7,219 bases of DNA, taken from positions 1-7,219 of the forward strand of contig SLPR01000292.1 of NCBI GenBank assembly GCA_007131895.1, given 5' to 3'. The DNA is from Bacteroidales bacterium. GTDB taxonomy: Bacteria; Bacteroidota; Bacteroidia; Bacteroidales; UBA7960. The notes below the pieces were generated by a model. The model was not told where the DNA came from and made no database searches. It saw nothing but the letters and a program-made list of their open reading frames with translations. Of this stretch, positions 6,018-7,219 are shown one piece after another (the first letter of the stretch is position 1; every line of letters starts with the position of its first letter). Position numbers and translations under genes: made by a program.

Positions 6018-7219
6018 CTATTTTTTTCTTTTCTTAAAGGGTTTGCCTTTGGTTGCTAATAAATCTGTCTCGCGGTCCTTAAGCAATGTCTTCCAGTCGT
6101 GATTCCCGGCTTCGGAAAAGTCGATGGTTGCCTCATAGTCTTCCCGGCTCACCTCCATGATAGAAACAGGCTTATCGAGGTATCCTTCAATTTCTTCCAG
6201 CAGTTCTTTTTCCTGCTCACTGCAGAAAGTGATAGCAATCCCCCTTTTCACCCCCCTTCCGGTTCGCCCCACACGGTGCACATAATTTTCAGTAGCATCA
6301 GGCAAATCGTAGTTTATAACATACTCCACATTGGGAATATCTATGCCGCGGGCACTCACATCGGTGGCAATGAGCACTTTGTTTGTTCCCTCCCTGAAGT
6401 TTATCATCACCTGCGATCGTTCATCCTGCAATTTGTCTCCATGTATGGTTTGGGTGGAAATACCAACTCTTTCCATGGCTTTGGCCACCCGTTCTGCCCT
6501 CACTTTGGTGCGCACGAAAACAAGGATCTTGCTTTCAGGATTTTGCTGTATGAATCTTTCCAGGAAAAAACGTTTGTCATCCATCTCCACAAATGCCACG
6601 GCATGGTCAATATTTTTGGAAACAGGATCTTTGGGAGATATCTGAATGCGCACCGCATTGCTTACCAGCTCATAGGCCAGCTTTTTGATGGCTTCGTTAA
6701 TGGTGGCTGAAAAGAAAAGCGTTTGTCTTCTTTTGGGAAGGCGTTTGATCAACTGACGCATGTCGTTGATAAAACCCAGTTCGAGCATGTGGTCAGCTTC
6801 ATCCAGGATGAGCATTTCCACCCTGTTGAGAGACAGGTACCCCTGACTTACCAGGTCGAACATACGCCCGGGTGTAGCAACGAGAACATGGATGCCCTTC
6901 TGGAGTTTTTGTATCTGGGGGTCTTGTTCCACTCCACCATACAATCCCAATACTTTGAGGCCCGTACCTTTCATCAGCTGTTCGAACACCCCTGAAATCT
7001 GAATGGCCAGCTCGTGGGTAGGAACCATTACCAGGCATCGTATGCCATACTCCTCCCCAATCACTTTGCGGGTGGAAAGGATTTGAATAACCGGAATTCC
7101 AAAAGCAGCTGTTTTGCCTGTACCTGTCTGGGCTATGGCAAGCACATCTTCACCACGCATTATTGGGGGAATAGCTTTGAATTGAATATCAGTGGGCCTG
7201 CGGAATCCCTGGCTTTCTA
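6018..7219 (-). CDS. DEAD-box ATP-dependent RNA helicase, N-terminus cut by window edge
   Basis: The frame is open to the right edge and gives about 399 residues; the true start lies outside. An internal ATG at 7160 is not the start, because codons upstream of it encode a proper Q motif (GFRRPTDIQFKAIPPIM). Numbering from that Met: motif I AQTGTGKT (10-17), Ia PTHELA (47-52), Ib TPGR (96-99), II DEAD (120-123), III SAT (151-153), IV ILVFVRT (212-218), V ATDVSARGIDIP (265-276) and VI HRVGRTGR (295-302). All ATPase and unwinding motifs are present, so it should remodel RNA duplexes, for example in ribosome assembly, RNA decay or cold adaptation. The C-terminal extension is short and ends in a basic tail (GKPFKKRKK), as in small RhlE-like helicases without a DbpA/CsdA RNA-binding domain. 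Oddly, motif Ia has His where Arg is usual. Confidence 0.95.
   Translation of the reverse strand, partial: ESQGFRRPTDIQFKAIPPIMRGEDVLAIAQTGTGKTAAFGIPVIQILSTRKVIGEEYGIRCLVMVPTHELAIQISGVFEQLMKGTGLKVLGLYGGVEQDPQIQKLQKGIHVLVATPGRMFDLVSQGYLSLNRVEMLILDEADHMLELGFINDMRQLIKRLPKRRQTLFFSATINEAIKKLAYELVSNAVRIQISPKDPVSKNIDHAVAFVEMDDKRFFLERFIQQNPESKILVFVRTKVRAERVAKAMERVGISTQTIHGDKLQDERSQVMINFREGTNKVLIATDVSARGIDIPNVEYVINYDLPDATENYVHRVGRTGRGVKRGIAITFCSEQEKELLEEIEGYLDKPVSIMEVSREDYEATIDFSEAGNHDWKTLLKDRETDLLATKGKPFKKRKK

Noticed and set aside
6099..6710. 203-codon open frame on the plus strand opposite the helicase
   Set aside because: It is antisense to an intact, motif-complete helicase gene; the translation is rich in His, Phe and Gly without domain features and is a shadow of the helicase codons.

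Overview
The window looks like ordinary chromosome from a member of the Bacteroidota. The clues are the YehU/LytS-type histidine kinase paired with a LytTR regulator, the lack of clear Shine-Dalgarno sequences before most starts, AT-rich gaps, one good match to the Bacteroidota -7 promoter element (TAnnTTTG) upstream of asnB, and the overall protein character. A genus cannot be named from the sequence alone. No rRNA, tRNA, CRISPR array, insertion sequence or phage gene was seen.

Layout, left to right. (1) Positions 1-60, minus strand: the first 20 codons of a YtxH-like membrane-anchored protein that runs off the left edge. (2) 61-433: an AT-rich divergent gap with a 12-bp perfect palindrome, a short direct repeat and a 17-codon hydrophobic ORF just before the next gene. 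(3) 434-2195, plus strand: a two-gene signalling operon, a four-helix membrane histidine kinase (His_kinase/HATPase type) followed 7 bp later by a LytTR response regulator. (4) 2243-3907, minus strand: a full-length glutamine-hydrolysing asparagine synthetase (AsnB), convergent with the regulator. (5) 3908-4112: a divergent promoter region. (6) 4113-5533, plus strand: a flavocytochrome of the ferric-reductase superfamily, followed 2 bp later by a 35-residue single-helix membrane protein. (7) 5566-5823, minus strand: a small charged, helical protein. (8) 6018 to the right edge, minus strand: a DEAD-box RNA helicase missing only its extreme N-terminus.

The genes form separate short units rather than one pathway. 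The kinase and regulator should work as a cognate pair. The flavocytochrome and the small membrane protein are probably co-translated and may share a membrane complex. AsnB, the helicase and the small charged protein are independent functions. I do not see an obviously new multi-gene system. The most worthwhile leads are the small membrane protein coupled to the flavocytochrome, the haem-ligand spacing of that flavocytochrome, the Arg-to-His change in helicase motif Ia, and the hydrophobic mini-ORF before the kinase.
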